Positions 10,687-21,968 of a DNA stretch of 64,000 bases are shown one piece after another. The stretch spans positions 4,177,501 through 4,241,500 of the forward strand of contig NC_014923.1 in the NCBI RefSeq assembly GCF_000185905.1. Direction: 5' to 3'. Made by a program: the position numbers and the translations under genes. Origin of the DNA: Mesorhizobium ciceri biovar biserrulae WSM1271 (GTDB taxonomy: Bacteria; Pseudomonadota; Alphaproteobacteria; Rhizobiales; Rhizobiaceae). The stretch's first letter is position 1, and each line of letters begins with the position of its first letter. The notes under the pieces were generated by a model, which saw nothing but the letters and a program-made list of their open reading frames with translations, was not told the DNA's origin and searched no databases.

Positions 10687-11001
10687 ATGATCGAAGCAGA
10701 GATTTTTCGTGCACTGGCCGACCCGACGCGACGCGCCGTCTTTGAGCGGCTGGCCGCAGGCGAGATGAGCGTGTCGGAATTGCGCACCGGTATGACGGTG
10801 TCGCAGCCCGCGGTGTCGCAGCATCTGGCGGTGCTGCGTGGCGCAGGCCTGGTGGTCGAGCGGCGAGCCGGCCGCAACGCCTATTACCGCGCCGATCCGC
10901 AGGGGCTCGCTCCCTTGCTCTCCTGGATCGAACGCTACCGGACTTTCTGGCCGGAACGCATCGAAAGGCTGAAGGCGGTTTTGAAGGACATGGATCAATG
11001 A
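10687..11001 (+). CDS. ArsR-family winged-helix repressor
   Basis: A 104-residue regulator: IFRALADPTRRAVFERLAAG is the typical ArsR N-terminal helix, VSQPAVSQHLAVLRGAGLV is the recognition helix-turn-helix, and the wing is VERRAGRNAYYRAD. There are no Cys-rich metal-binding motifs (no ELCVCDL-type box), so it belongs to the metal-independent group usually paired with SRPBCC/AHSA1 proteins. That is the case here: the next gene overlaps it by ATGA. A symmetric operator candidate lies just before the ATG, suggesting autorepression of the two-gene unit and perhaps of the clpP paralogue after it. Confidence 0.93.
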   Translation: MIEAEIFRALADPTRRAVFERLAAGEMSVSELRTGMTVSQPAVSQHLAVLRGAGLVVERRAGRNAYYRADPQGLAPLLSWIERYRTFWPERIERLKAVLKDMDQ

Positions 11002-11486
11002 AGAAGGCGGGATCAACGACCAATGAGGGCCAAATCGACGCCGCGGATGCGCTCGAGTTCGAGTACGACCTTGCCGAGCCGCCGGAAAAGGTCTGGCGGG
11101 CCCTGACCGTACCGGAATTGCTCGCCGCCTGGATGATGCCCAACGACATGAGACCCGAGATCGGCAACCGTTTTGCCTTCGCCGGGACGGGCGCGCCGAT
11201 CGAATGCGAAATCCTCGACGCCGAACCCGAGAAGTTGCTGCGCTATTCCTGGCGGGAGCAGCCAGGCGACGCAGCCAGGCAGGATCCGCTCGACAGTACC
11301 GTCACCTTCACACTTGCCCGAACCGTTTCCGGCGGCACGCATCTGCGTGTCGTCCATGACGGCTTTGCCCGCAAGGCCATGCCTGCCATCGCCATGGCAA
11401 GCGCCGGCTGCCGTCTTTCGCTCGGTTTGCGCGCAATTGGAAAGCCCATCGCCGCGAACGCCCCGCGCCTTCTGCGCGCGGCATAA
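10998..11486 (+). CDS. SRPBCC (AHSA1-like) domain protein
   Basis: A 162-residue protein overlapping the arsR stop by ATGA. The START/Bet v1-type domain is visible from about residue 20: FEYDLAEPPEKVWRALTVPELLAAWM, then a short beta region and the ending helix. The fold binds hydrophobic ligands; its role with ArsR partners is mostly unknown. Compared with common family members the N-terminal 15 residues (MKKAGSTTNEGQIDA) are extra and look disordered. A ClpP paralogue follows after 20 bp. Confidence 0.85.
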   Translation: MKKAGSTTNEGQIDAADALEFEYDLAEPPEKVWRALTVPELLAAWMMPNDMRPEIGNRFAFAGTGAPIECEILDAEPEKLLRYSWREQPGDAARQDPLDSTVTFTLARTVSGGTHLRVVHDGFARKAMPAIAMASAGCRLSLGLRAIGKPIAANAPRLLRAA

Positions 11487-11506
11487 TAGAAAATCGGAGA
11501 AGAAAA

Positions 11507-12112
11507 ATGAGCGGTGTTGCCAGTCTGGTGCCGATGGTCATCGAGCAATCGAGCCGCGGCGAACGCGCCTTCGACATCTTTTCGCGGCTGCTGCGCGAGC
11601 GCATCATCTTCATCAACGGCGAGATCAACGACGACATCTCGGCGCTGGTCTGCGCGCAGCTTTTGTCGCTGGAATCGGACAATCCGGACAAGGAGATCTC
11701 GCTCTACATCAACTCGCCGGGCGGCGTGGTGACCAGTGGTTTCGCCATCTACGACACGATGCAATATATCAGCTGTCCGGTGTCGACCGTATGCATGGGC
11801 TTTGCCGCTTCGATGGGCTCGTTCCTGCTGATGGCAGGCACACCGGGGCGCCGGATTTCCCTGCCGAACGCCACCATCCTGCTGCATCAGCCGCTGGGCG
11901 GGTTCCAGGGCCAGGCCTCCGACATCCAGCGACATGCCGAGCGCATCGGCAGGACGAAACGGCACATGACCGAGCTCTACGCGCAGCATTGCGGCCGTAC
12001 CTATGAAGAGGTCGAGCGCACGCTGGACCGCGACCACTTCATGACCGCCCGCGAGGCGCAGGCATGGGGCATCGTCGACCATGTTTTCGACACGCGCAAA
12101 AAGGCGGCGTAA
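11507..12112 (+). CDS. ClpP-family serine protease, paralogue
   Basis: A 201-residue ClpP peptidase. The Ser-His-Asp triad is complete: Ser102 in GFAASMGSFLL, His127 in ATILLHQPLGG and Asp176 in DRDHFMT. ClpP forms tetradecamers fed by ClpX or ClpA. No clpX or lon neighbour is present here, so this is probably not the main housekeeping copy; rhizobia usually carry several clpP genes. It lies 20 bp after the SRPBCC gene, in the same direction as arsR, and may belong to the ArsR-controlled unit. The ATG follows GGAGAAGAAAA. Confidence 0.93.
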   Translation: MSGVASLVPMVIEQSSRGERAFDIFSRLLRERIIFINGEINDDISALVCAQLLSLESDNPDKEISLYINSPGGVVTSGFAIYDTMQYISCPVSTVCMGFAASMGSFLLMAGTPGRRISLPNATILLHQPLGGFQGQASDIQRHAERIGRTKRHMTELYAQHCGRTYEEVERTLDRDHFMTAREAQAWGIVDHVFDTRKKAA

Positions 12113-12190
12113 GCCAGGGCCGGAGTCGGCTGCCGAAGATTTGACGATGCCGGTCTGGTTCCATCGGCGGCGCGCCACTATAGTCCTGGG

Positions 12191-12487
12191 ATGACCGACA
12201 CTCATCCTTCCAGACCACTGCGCCCCGTCATCGCCGTCGTGGTGCTCGCTTTTGCCAGTCTCGTGAGTGGCGCGGCTCTTGCAGAGGACAGTTCGCCGTC
12301 GACGCAAAAAAGCGACCTGCCCGGCGTGACCGGCGACTACCGCATCGCCAAGCCGGCTCCCGAGCCGGACGATGCGCTGCCGGCCGGCGAGAACGGCACA
12401 TTCAAGATCGGCGATACGGATGTCAGGATTTCCGGCAGCATCACCGTCGATGTCGGCGCCGGCTCGATCGGGCCGCCGCGTCACTGA
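12191..12487 (+). CDS. Small secreted hypothetical protein, 98 residues
   Basis: An open frame with a clear signal peptide (hydrophobic core VIAVVVLAFASLVSGAALA, cleavage near ALA-ED). The short mature part is rich in Asp, Pro and Gly and ends with a beta-like stretch (FKIGDTDVRISGSITVDVG). No family is recognised. A GC-rich hairpin follows 34 bp after the stop. It is the last gene before the long gap upstream of uvrA. Confidence 0.6.
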   Translation: MTDTHPSRPLRPVIAVVVLAFASLVSGAALAEDSSPSTQKSDLPGVTGDYRIAKPAPEPDDALPAGENGTFKIGDTDVRISGSITVDVGAGSIGPPRH

Positions 12488-12521
12488 GTGCGCGCGGAAA
12501 TGAGCGTTCCCCACATAAAAC

Positions 12522-12555
12522 GGCCCCGCCGTGCCTTGGGCAAACGGACGGGGCC
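12522..12555 (+). terminator. Hairpin after the 98-residue secreted protein gene
   Basis: GGCCCCG (12522-12528) and CGGGGCC (12549-12555) form a 7-bp GC stem with a 20-base loop, followed by TTCTGG. It is a plausible but imperfect terminator for the cupin-to-secreted-protein segment. Confidence 0.5.
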
Positions 12556-13013
12556 TTCTGGATCTCAAATCCAACTTTGCCGGGAGTGTACTGCCGGCGT
12601 TTGATTTCGGATGCACCGCGGCGTTCGGCCGACGATCCGACTAGCAGTCTCTGATTTTTAGGGGATATGGCAGGTCACGGTTTGCCGGGTGGCGCAGACG
12701 CTAAACCCTGGCACTTATGCCTGCCGCGGCTCCAGTGACAACTGGAACCCTAGGGGACGATCCGGTGGCGTCATAGCTCCGCTCCTCTGTCCGTTGCGAT
12801 TGTTGTCAATTCGAAGCACAAATCGCAAATGCCTGCGGCGTCTCGCAGGCCGCCTTTGGGCGGCGAGGCCATCGAAAGACGGCCGGCTTCGTTGACTTCC
12901 GGAGACTGCGCTCCTGGGTTGCCCGCGTCAACCATCAATAGCCGGTTACCGAAAAACGTGATCGCCGGGAGGTTACGTACAAGTCAGTTTTTGCACAGCT
13001 TTGTCAGGAGCGT
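12556..13013. other. Long non-coding stretch upstream of uvrA
   Basis: About 460 bases without a convincing gene. Short frames here lack ribosome sites and have improbable composition (Arg/Ser-rich). A small hairpin (GCCGCC-TTTG-GGCGGC) lies near 12850-12865. I could not match the stretch to tmRNA, 6S RNA or SRP RNA. An unrecognised small RNA is possible but not shown. Confidence 0.4.
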
Positions 13014-13028
13014 GTTCGGCCTTTGTTC
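13014..13028. promoter_or_regulatory. LexA (SOS) box upstream of uvrA
   Basis: GTTC-GGCCTTT-GTTC fits GTTC-N7-GTTC exactly and lies 152 bp before the chosen uvrA ATG. Rhizobial uvrA is a known LexA target, so SOS induction is expected. Confidence 0.85.
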
Positions 13029-13179
13029 TTTCCGCTTGCCCGTTCACGCGAAAGACGCTTAAACGCTTTTGTCGGGAATTGTGGCGTCTCTCGACGTGGC
13101 GGCAAAACTACCTACATAGGGGATGGCCGGGAAAACCCGCCATTCCAGGAAATTCCAGATTCTGAGGCGGCGACCGGCT

Positions 13180-16101
<2,922 letters not shown>

Positions 16102-16141
16102 TCGACCGGTTGGCGCCTGGAGAGCTCTGGAGAGCTTTTGA

Positions 16142-16612
16142 ATGACAATCAGAAGAGCGCTTGCCGGTGATCTCCAAACCGTCGTCTCGCTGACGGAAGC
16201 GGCCTATGCGCCTTACATCGCACTGTTCGGCGCGTCGCCGATCCCGGTCACCGAGGACTATGTACCGCGCATCGTGCGCGGCGAGGTCTGGTTGCTGGAA
16301 AGTGGCGGCGAGCTTGCCGGGCTGATCACGCTGGAGCGACATGGCGACCACGCGATGATCTTCTCCGTCGCGGTCTCCCCCGACTTTCAAGGCAAGGGCT
16401 TCGGCATTGCGCTGCTGAAACACGCGGATGAGCAGACCCATCTCTGGGGTCTGCCAGAAGTGCGGCTCTACACCAACGCCAGGATGGAGCGGAACATTGC
16501 GCTCTATCTTGCCTATGGTTTCCACGAAACGGGTCGCCGGCCCAATCCCTACCGGCCAGGATGGGTGCTCGTCGACATGGCCAAAACCGTCGATCAGATC
16601 ACCGCGGCCTGA
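16142..16612 (+). CDS. GNAT-family N-acetyltransferase
   Basis: A 156-residue GNAT enzyme: MTIRRALAGDLQTVVSLTEA at the N-terminus, the acetyl-CoA binding segment SVAVSPDFQGKGFGIALLKH (the Q/RxxGxG/A motif as QGKGFG), and LYTNARMERNIALYLAYGF near the end. The acceptor substrate is unknown. It lies 40 bp after uvrA in the same direction and just before a DUF72 protein. The ribosome site is GGAGAGC upstream of the ATG. Confidence 0.9.
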   Translation: MTIRRALAGDLQTVVSLTEAAYAPYIALFGASPIPVTEDYVPRIVRGEVWLLESGGELAGLITLERHGDHAMIFSVAVSPDFQGKGFGIALLKHADEQTHLWGLPEVRLYTNARMERNIALYLAYGFHETGRRPNPYRPGWVLVDMAKTVDQITAA

Positions 16613-16638
16613 TCTTTTTCTGCATTGGGAGGATGACA

Positions 16639-17460
16639 ATGACCACATCGGGAACAATCCGCGCCGGCATGGGCGGCTGGACCTTCGAACCCTGGGATAC
16701 GTCCTTCTATCCCGACAAGCTTTCCAAGGCCAAGCAGTTGAACTACGCCACTCGCCAGGTGCCGAGCATCGAGGTCAACGGCACTTACTATTCCAGCTTC
16801 AAGGAGCCGACCTTCGTCAAATGGGCCAGCGAGGCGCCGGATGGCTTTGTCTATTCGCTGAAGGGCAACCGCTTCGTCACCAACCGGCGCGTGCTGGGCG
16901 AGGCCGGCGAATCGATGATGCGCTTTCTTGGCTCCGGCGTGGCGGCGCTCGGCGAAAAGCTCGGGCCGATCCTGTGGCAGTTCGCACCGACCAAGAAATT
17001 CGATCCGGACGATTTCGAAGCCTTCCTGAAGCTGCTCCCGGAAAAGCAGGACGGCGTTGCGCTGCGCCATGCGCTCGAAGTCCGCAACGACAGTTTTGTC
17101 GTGCCGGAATTCGCAGCACTTGCCCGAAAATACAAGGCCGCGATCGTCTACGCCGACCATGCCAAATATCCTGATATCGCCGACATCACCGCCGATTTCG
17201 TCTACGCCCGACTGCAGACCGGCAGCGATGACAATCCCGACTGCTATACGCCGAAAGGCCTCGATGAATGGGCCGCGCGGGTAAAGACCTGGGCGCAAGG
17301 CAAGCAGCCGGCCGACCTGCGGCGCGCCGACCCCGCCACCGATGCGCCGGTCAAGCCGCGCGACGTGTTCGTTTACTTCATCACCGAGGGCAAGGTGCGC
17401 GCGCCGTTCGGCGCCATGGCACTGATGAAGCGAGTGGACCAGGGTCAACCGGTGCCCTGA
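16639..17460 (+). CDS. DUF72 (YecE-like) protein
   Basis: A 273-residue protein of the DUF72 family, with a TIM-barrel-like fold and unknown activity. Family features are IRAGMGGWTFEPWDTSFYPD at the start, QVPSIEVNGTYYSSF, LGPILWQFAPTKKFD, and DVFVYFITEGKVRAPFGA at the end. GGGAGG at 16627-16632 stands six bases before the ATG at 16639; the ATG at 16633 directly abuts it, so the later one is chosen. It follows the GNAT gene closely, so the two may be cotranscribed. Confidence 0.88.
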   Translation: MTTSGTIRAGMGGWTFEPWDTSFYPDKLSKAKQLNYATRQVPSIEVNGTYYSSFKEPTFVKWASEAPDGFVYSLKGNRFVTNRRVLGEAGESMMRFLGSGVAALGEKLGPILWQFAPTKKFDPDDFEAFLKLLPEKQDGVALRHALEVRNDSFVVPEFAALARKYKAAIVYADHAKYPDIADITADFVYARLQTGSDDNPDCYTPKGLDEWAARVKTWAQGKQPADLRRADPATDAPVKPRDVFVYFITEGKVRAPFGAMALMKRVDQGQPVP

Positions 17461-17575
17461 CGCAGCGGAACCATGGCATCTTCGCCACCGTCGTAACCTT
17501 ATCGATACCTCCTTGCTGCATGAATCCAGCCAGACCAGTCGCAGATCTGGGCCGCCACGGGCAAGGACGAGGGGC

Positions 17576-18727
17576 ATGTCGCTCGACTACACTTCACTTC
17601 TCCTGGCTGTCGGTTTTTCCGCGGCCTGCCTGAGCCTGACATTGTTCGGCATGTGGCTGACCGCTCGCTCGGAGAAATTCCTGCTGACATGGGCGATCAG
17701 CCTGGTGTTCGTGGTCGGCGATATTTTTGTCTATGACGCTTATATCGACATGCCCGGGCGCCTGCTGGGCATCGCCACGCTGGCTTTCCTCCTGCTCGGT
17801 TTCTCGACAATGCTGGGCGCGGCCTACCAGTTCAGAACCGGCGGCTCGCCAGTGCCCCGAACTGTACTTGGCAGCGCCATTTCGCTGGCCGTGACGTTGC
17901 CTCCCATGGCTCTAGGCTATGACGGGCTGGGCTTCATGTTCGAAAATGCCTTCGCCGCCTTGCTTCTGTTCGCAACGGCGGTCGAATACTGGAAGGGCCG
18001 CGACGAAGCCCCTGCCCTGACGATCGGTATCACCGCGCTCTATTCTGCCACGGCCGCATCCTTCGCTCTCTGCGCCATGGTTTTAGCCTTGGATGGAAAG
18101 CTGGTCCTTGGACATGCGCCAAGCAACTGGGCCGAGGAACTGAGCCTCATCATCGTCATCGCCAGCATGACCGGGATTGGAGCGCTTTCCCTGGCCCTGA
18201 ATCAGGGACGCTTGGCCCGGCATCACCGCCACAATGCCCTGACCGACCCGCTGACCGGCCTGCTCAACCGCCGCGCCCTGTTCGACCTGCACGGCGATGC
18301 GCCGGTCGGCGCCTTCACGGCGGTGGTCGTCTTCGATCTCGACAACTTCAAGGCCATCAACGACGAATTCGGCCACGCCGCCGGTGATGAAGTGCTGAGG
18401 GTGTTTGCACGGGAACTCGCCAGCAATCGCCGCCCGGCCGACGTCGCCGCGCGCATGGGCGGCGAGGAGTTCGCGCTGGTGCTGAAGCGGACCTTGCCCG
18501 AAACGGTGGAGGCCACCGCCGAGGCCATACGGGCAGCTTTCGCCGCGCACCGCATCGAAACCGAGACAGGCTCGCTGATATGCACCGTCAGTGCCGGATT
18601 TGCTTTCGGCACCAAGGAAGGCCTCGGCTTCGACAAGGTGCTCAACGCCGCCGACAAGGCGCTCTACGACGCCAAGCGCGGAGGCCGTAACCGCGTCACC
18701 GCGTCTCCGTTCAGGCGCGCAAGCTAA
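17576..18727 (+). CDS. Membrane-bound diguanylate cyclase (GGDEF)
   Basis: A 383-residue protein from the ATG at 17576 (MSLDYTSLLLAVGFSAA), which follows a GAGGGG ribosome site. About seven hydrophobic segments fill the first 215 residues. The GGDEF domain follows: HNALTDPLTGLLNRRAL, VVFDLDNFKAINDEFGHAAGDE, and the active-site loop RMGGEEFALVL (GGEEF, an active variant). It should make cyclic di-GMP in response to a membrane signal. A canonical product-inhibition I-site (RxxD five residues before GGEEF) is not evident. No EAL domain is present. Confidence 0.93.
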   Translation: MSLDYTSLLLAVGFSAACLSLTLFGMWLTARSEKFLLTWAISLVFVVGDIFVYDAYIDMPGRLLGIATLAFLLLGFSTMLGAAYQFRTGGSPVPRTVLGSAISLAVTLPPMALGYDGLGFMFENAFAALLLFATAVEYWKGRDEAPALTIGITALYSATAASFALCAMVLALDGKLVLGHAPSNWAEELSLIIVIASMTGIGALSLALNQGRLARHHRHNALTDPLTGLLNRRALFDLHGDAPVGAFTAVVVFDLDNFKAINDEFGHAAGDEVLRVFARELASNRRPADVAARMGGEEFALVLKRTLPETVEATAEAIRAAFAAHRIETETGSLICTVSAGFAFGTKEGLGFDKVLNAADKALYDAKRGGRNRVTASPFRRAS

Positions 18728-18771
18728 TCGCGCAACACCGGCCTCTGATCGTGGGGAGACGAATGCGGCTC

Positions 18772-18948
18772 CTAGGCCGCCATGACAATCTCATTGAAGG
18801 TATCGAGATCGACATAGAAGACCTTGGTGATCTCCTCGATCAGATCGTCGTAGTCGCAGCCCTGTGATCTCAAGATATTGATGGCAGCGATGATGTCGAC
18901 GCGTTCGGTAAGCCGCCGCTTCTGGTAATCCTCGACGTAACGTTCCAT
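18772..18948 (-). CDS. Small conserved-looking protein, 58 residues
   Basis: The frame starts with ATG at 18948 after an AAAGGACAGCC ribosome site and ends with TAG at 18772. The product begins MERYVEDYQKRRLTERVDII and continues with an acidic helix-rich part (GCDYDDLIEEITKVFYVDLD). There is no signal peptide or membrane segment. The mixture of charged and hydrophobic residues looks like a folded helical protein. The family is not recognised. It is convergent with the diguanylate cyclase gene. The next 269 bp (18949-19217) show nothing recognisable. Confidence 0.65.
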   Translation of the reverse strand: MERYVEDYQKRRLTERVDIIAAINILRSQGCDYDDLIEEITKVFYVDLDTFNEIVMAA

Positions 18949-19217
18949 GGCTGTCCTTTAGCCTGTGTGCCCAAACGCGTTTGAACGACAGAGATCGCAG
19001 GAGGGAAGCTAGGCAGCCTTGCTTGCGTGAAACTTGCCCGGCATTGGCCGTGGTCCTCGATCTGCGATAACCAGACTGATACGGAAGCGGCCGACTCACA
19101 AAGCCATGGAAAAGACTAGCACGCGATATTGAGCGTGCCAGAGACGCAGGTGATCGGATGGAGAAATATTGGACTTGGCAAGAACTTCGGATCGCCAACT
19201 GAAGTTCACCGCCAATT

Positions 19218-19913
19218 CTAGACGGTAAGGAACTTCCGCACATCAGCCCGGTCTAAATCTTCAGCCGGGCCGGTATGGACGATCACGCCCCGGTCCATGA
19301 TGTTGACCTCGTCGGCGAGCTCGCGGCAGAAATCGAGATATTGTTCGACCAAAAGCACGGCGATGCCCGCCTGGTCGCGCAGATAGCGGATGGCGCGGCC
19401 GATGTCCTTAATGATCGACGGCTGTATGCCCTCGGTCGGTTCATCGAGCACGAGCAGTTTCGGCCGCATCACCAGCGCCCGCCCGATGGCGAGCTGTTGC
19501 TGCTGGCCGCCGGAAAGATCGCCGCCGCGACGGCCGAGCATCTGCTTCAGCACCGGGAACAATTCGAAGACATGCGCCGGAATGTTGCGGTCGGCTCGCC
19601 TCAGCGGCGCAAAGCCTGATTCCAGGTTCTCCCGCACGGTGAGCAGCGGAAAGACCTCCCTGCCCTGCGGTACGAATGCGATGCCCGACCGGGCGCGGTC
19701 ATACGCCGCGCTCCGGTCGAGCGCCTTCCCCTCGAAGGCAACGCTTCCGCTCGTCAGCCGGTGGTGGCCGACGATCGATCTCATCAAACTGGTCTTGCCG
19801 ACGCCGTTGCGGCCGAGCACGCAGGTGATCTTGCCGGCGCCCGCCTTCAGCGATACGCCGCGCAGCGCCTGGGCGGCGCCGTAGTGCAGCGTGGCATTGG
19901 AAACTTCGAGCAT
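19218..19913 (-). CDS. urtE: Urea ABC transporter ATP-binding protein UrtE
   Basis: A 231-residue ABC ATPase of the branched-chain amino acid/urea group. Walker A is GRNGVGKTS, the signature is LSGGQQQQLAIGRAL, and Walker B runs LLVLDEPTEGIQPSII; the PTEGIQPSI stretch is characteristic of UrtE. It energises urea or short-chain amide uptake together with UrtD. It is the last gene of urtABCDE, 69 bp after urtD, and no urease genes follow in this window. Confidence 0.95.
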   Translation of the reverse strand: MLEVSNATLHYGAAQALRGVSLKAGAGKITCVLGRNGVGKTSLMRSIVGHHRLTSGSVAFEGKALDRSAAYDRARSGIAFVPQGREVFPLLTVRENLESGFAPLRRADRNIPAHVFELFPVLKQMLGRRGGDLSGGQQQQLAIGRALVMRPKLLVLDEPTEGIQPSIIKDIGRAIRYLRDQAGIAVLLVEQYLDFCRELADEVNIMDRGVIVHTGPAEDLDRADVRKFLTV

Positions 19914-19982
19914 GTCAGCGCCGTCTCCAGAACCTGAGAAACGACAGATCGAAGTGATGGAACTGAACCCGCCAGACCATGC

Positions 19983-20729
19983 TCATCTCCCCAGATAGAC
20001 TTCGACGACACGCTCGTCGGCCGACACGAAATCGAGTGTGCCTTCCGAGAGCACCGAGCCCTCGTGCAGGCAGGTGACCTTGACGCCGAGCTCGCGCACG
20101 AAATGCATGTCGTGCTCGACGACGATGACCGAATGGTCGCGGGCGATATCCTTGAGCAGCCGCGCGGTTTCCTCGGTCTCGGCATCGGTCATGCCGGCGA
20201 CCGGCTCGTCAACCAGAAGCAGTTTCGGGTCCTGCGCCAAGAGCATGCCGATCTCCAGCCACTGCTTTTGCCCATGGCTGAGATTGGCCGCCAGTTCGTC
20301 ACGCTTGTCGCCAAGCCGGATGATGCCGAGGATGTCATCGATCTGCCGCGTCTCGGCGGCCGAGCGGCGGTGAAACAGCGCCGGGAAGATCGAGCGAGGA
20401 CCCTTCAGCGCCAGCATCAGGTTTTCCTCGATCGTGTGGCTTTCGAAGACGGTCGGCTTCTGAAATTTACGGCCAATGCCCATCATGGCGATCTCGGCCT
20501 CGTCGTGCTTGGTCAGATCGACTTGGCCGTCGAAGAACACTTCGCCCTCGTCGGGCCGCGTCTTGCCGGTGACGATGTCCATCATCGTCGTCTTGCCGGC
20601 GCCGTTGGGGCCGATGATGGCGCGCATCTCGCCCTTGTCGAGCACCAGCGACAGATTGTTGATGGCGCGAAAGCCGTCGAAGGAGACCGAGACGCCGTCG
20701 AGATAAAGGATCGTGTTCGACTTTGACAT
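19983..20729 (-). CDS. urtD: Urea ABC transporter ATP-binding protein UrtD
   Basis: A 248-residue ABC ATPase: Walker A GPNGAGKTT, signature LSHGQKQWLEIGM (the LSHGQ variant typical of UrtD) and Walker B LLLVDEPVAGM. It pairs with UrtE on the UrtB/UrtC permease. The ATG at 20729 lies six bases after the urtC stop, so the genes are coupled. The product begins MSKSNTILYLDGVSVSFDGF. Confidence 0.95.
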   Translation of the reverse strand: MSKSNTILYLDGVSVSFDGFRAINNLSLVLDKGEMRAIIGPNGAGKTTMMDIVTGKTRPDEGEVFFDGQVDLTKHDEAEIAMMGIGRKFQKPTVFESHTIEENLMLALKGPRSIFPALFHRRSAAETRQIDDILGIIRLGDKRDELAANLSHGQKQWLEIGMLLAQDPKLLLVDEPVAGMTDAETEETARLLKDIARDHSVIVVEHDMHFVRELGVKVTCLHEGSVLSEGTLDFVSADERVVEVYLGR

Positions 20730-20735
20730 GGTCGC

Positions 20736-21968
20736 TCACTCCGCCGGCTGTGGTTCGGGGTTGCTGGCGGACCAGTCACCTGGCTTTCTCGCCTCGCTGC
20801 GCACGACTTTCGCCGGTGGCGGGACGTCGGAGTCGCTGCCGGCTTCCTCGGCAACGGAAGCTGCCCGCAACGCCTTGGCGTTGCCGCGCCAGCTGTCCCA
20901 CATGCCGATGATGCCCTTGGGCAGCAAAAGCGTGACGGCGACGAACAGTCCACCCAATGCAAACAGCCAGAACTCCGGCAGCACACCGGTGAACCAGGAT
21001 TTGCCGGCATTGACCAGCAACGCACCGATGATCGGCCCGACAATGGTGCCGCGCCCGCCGACAGCCGCCCAGACGACGACTTCAATCGAATTCGAGGGCT
21101 CGAATTCGCCAGGGTTGATGATGCCCACCTGCGGCACGTAGAGCGCGCCGGCTATGCCGGCCATGACGGCCGAGACAGTGAAGGCGAACAGTTTCACGTT
21201 CTCCGCCCGCCAGCCGAGAAAGCGCGTGCGGCTCTCGGCATCGCGTACCGCCATCAAGAGCTTGCCGTATTTTGAGCCGACGATCGCCCAGGTGACGAAG
21301 ACGGCAAGTGCCAGCATCACCGCGCTGGCGGCAAACAGCGCCGAGCGCGTCGCGTCGGCCTGCACGTTGAAGCCCAGAATATCCTTGAAATCGGTCAGGC
21401 CGTTGTTGCCGCCGAAACCCATGTCGTTGCGGAAAAAGGCAAGCAGCAGCGCATACGTCATCGCCTGGGTAATGATGGAGAGATAAACGCCGGTGACGCG
21501 GCTGCGGAAGGCGAACCAGCCGAAGACGAAAGCCAGCAGGCCAGGCACCGCGAGCACCATGAGGCCGGCGAACCAGAAATGGTCGAAGCCATACCAGAAC
21601 CATGGCAGTTCCTTGTAGTTCAGGAACACCATGAAGTCGGGCAGGATGGGATTGCCATAGACGCCGCGCGAGCCGATCTGACGCATCAGATACATACCCA
21701 TTGCATAGCCGCCGAGCGCGAAGAAGGCGCCGTGGCCGAGCGAAAGAATGCCGCAATAGCCCCAGACCAGGTCGAGCGCCAAGGCGAGCAGCGCGTAGCA
21801 GAGATATTTGCCGGTCAGCGCGACGATGTAGGACGGCACGTAGAAGGCGCTGGCGGGAGACACCGCAAGATTGAGCAGCGGCACGATGACGGCCACCGCC
21901 AGCAGGATGAAGATCGTTATGGCGATGCGACGGTCCGCACCCGCGGCAAAGAAGCGTCCCGTGATCAT
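20736..21968 (-). CDS. urtC: Urea ABC transporter permease UrtC
   Basis: A 410-residue LivM-like permease from the ATG at 21968 (MITGRFFAAGADRRIAITIF), which overlaps the urtB stop by ATGA. The open frame extends far upstream, but that part is antisense noise within urtB. Multiple membrane segments are seen, with the LivHM-typical stretches DLVWGYCGILSLGHGAFFAL and AVRDAESRTRFLGWRAENVK. The cytoplasmic C-terminal tail of about 45 residues is hydrophilic and Pro/Glu-rich (ending NPEPQPAE). Confidence 0.95.
   Translation of the reverse strand: MITGRFFAAGADRRIAITIFILLAVAVIVPLLNLAVSPASAFYVPSYIVALTGKYLCYALLALALDLVWGYCGILSLGHGAFFALGGYAMGMYLMRQIGSRGVYGNPILPDFMVFLNYKELPWFWYGFDHFWFAGLMVLAVPGLLAFVFGWFAFRSRVTGVYLSIITQAMTYALLLAFFRNDMGFGGNNGLTDFKDILGFNVQADATRSALFAASAVMLALAVFVTWAIVGSKYGKLLMAVRDAESRTRFLGWRAENVKLFAFTVSAVMAGIAGALYVPQVGIINPGEFEPSNSIEVVVWAAVGGRGTIVGPIIGALLVNAGKSWFTGVLPEFWLFALGGLFVAVTLLLPKGIIGMWDSWRGNAKALRAASVAEEAGSDSDVPPPAKVVRSEARKPGDWSASNPEPQPAE

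Noticed and set aside
12704..12720. TGGCACTTATGCCTGC as a sigma-54 promoter
   Set aside because: GG and GC are 11 bases apart instead of the required 10.
12689..13062. Short frames of 68 and 77 residues upstream of uvrA
   Set aside because: Arg/Ser-rich, no ribosome site, overlap each other and the LexA box; judged non-coding.
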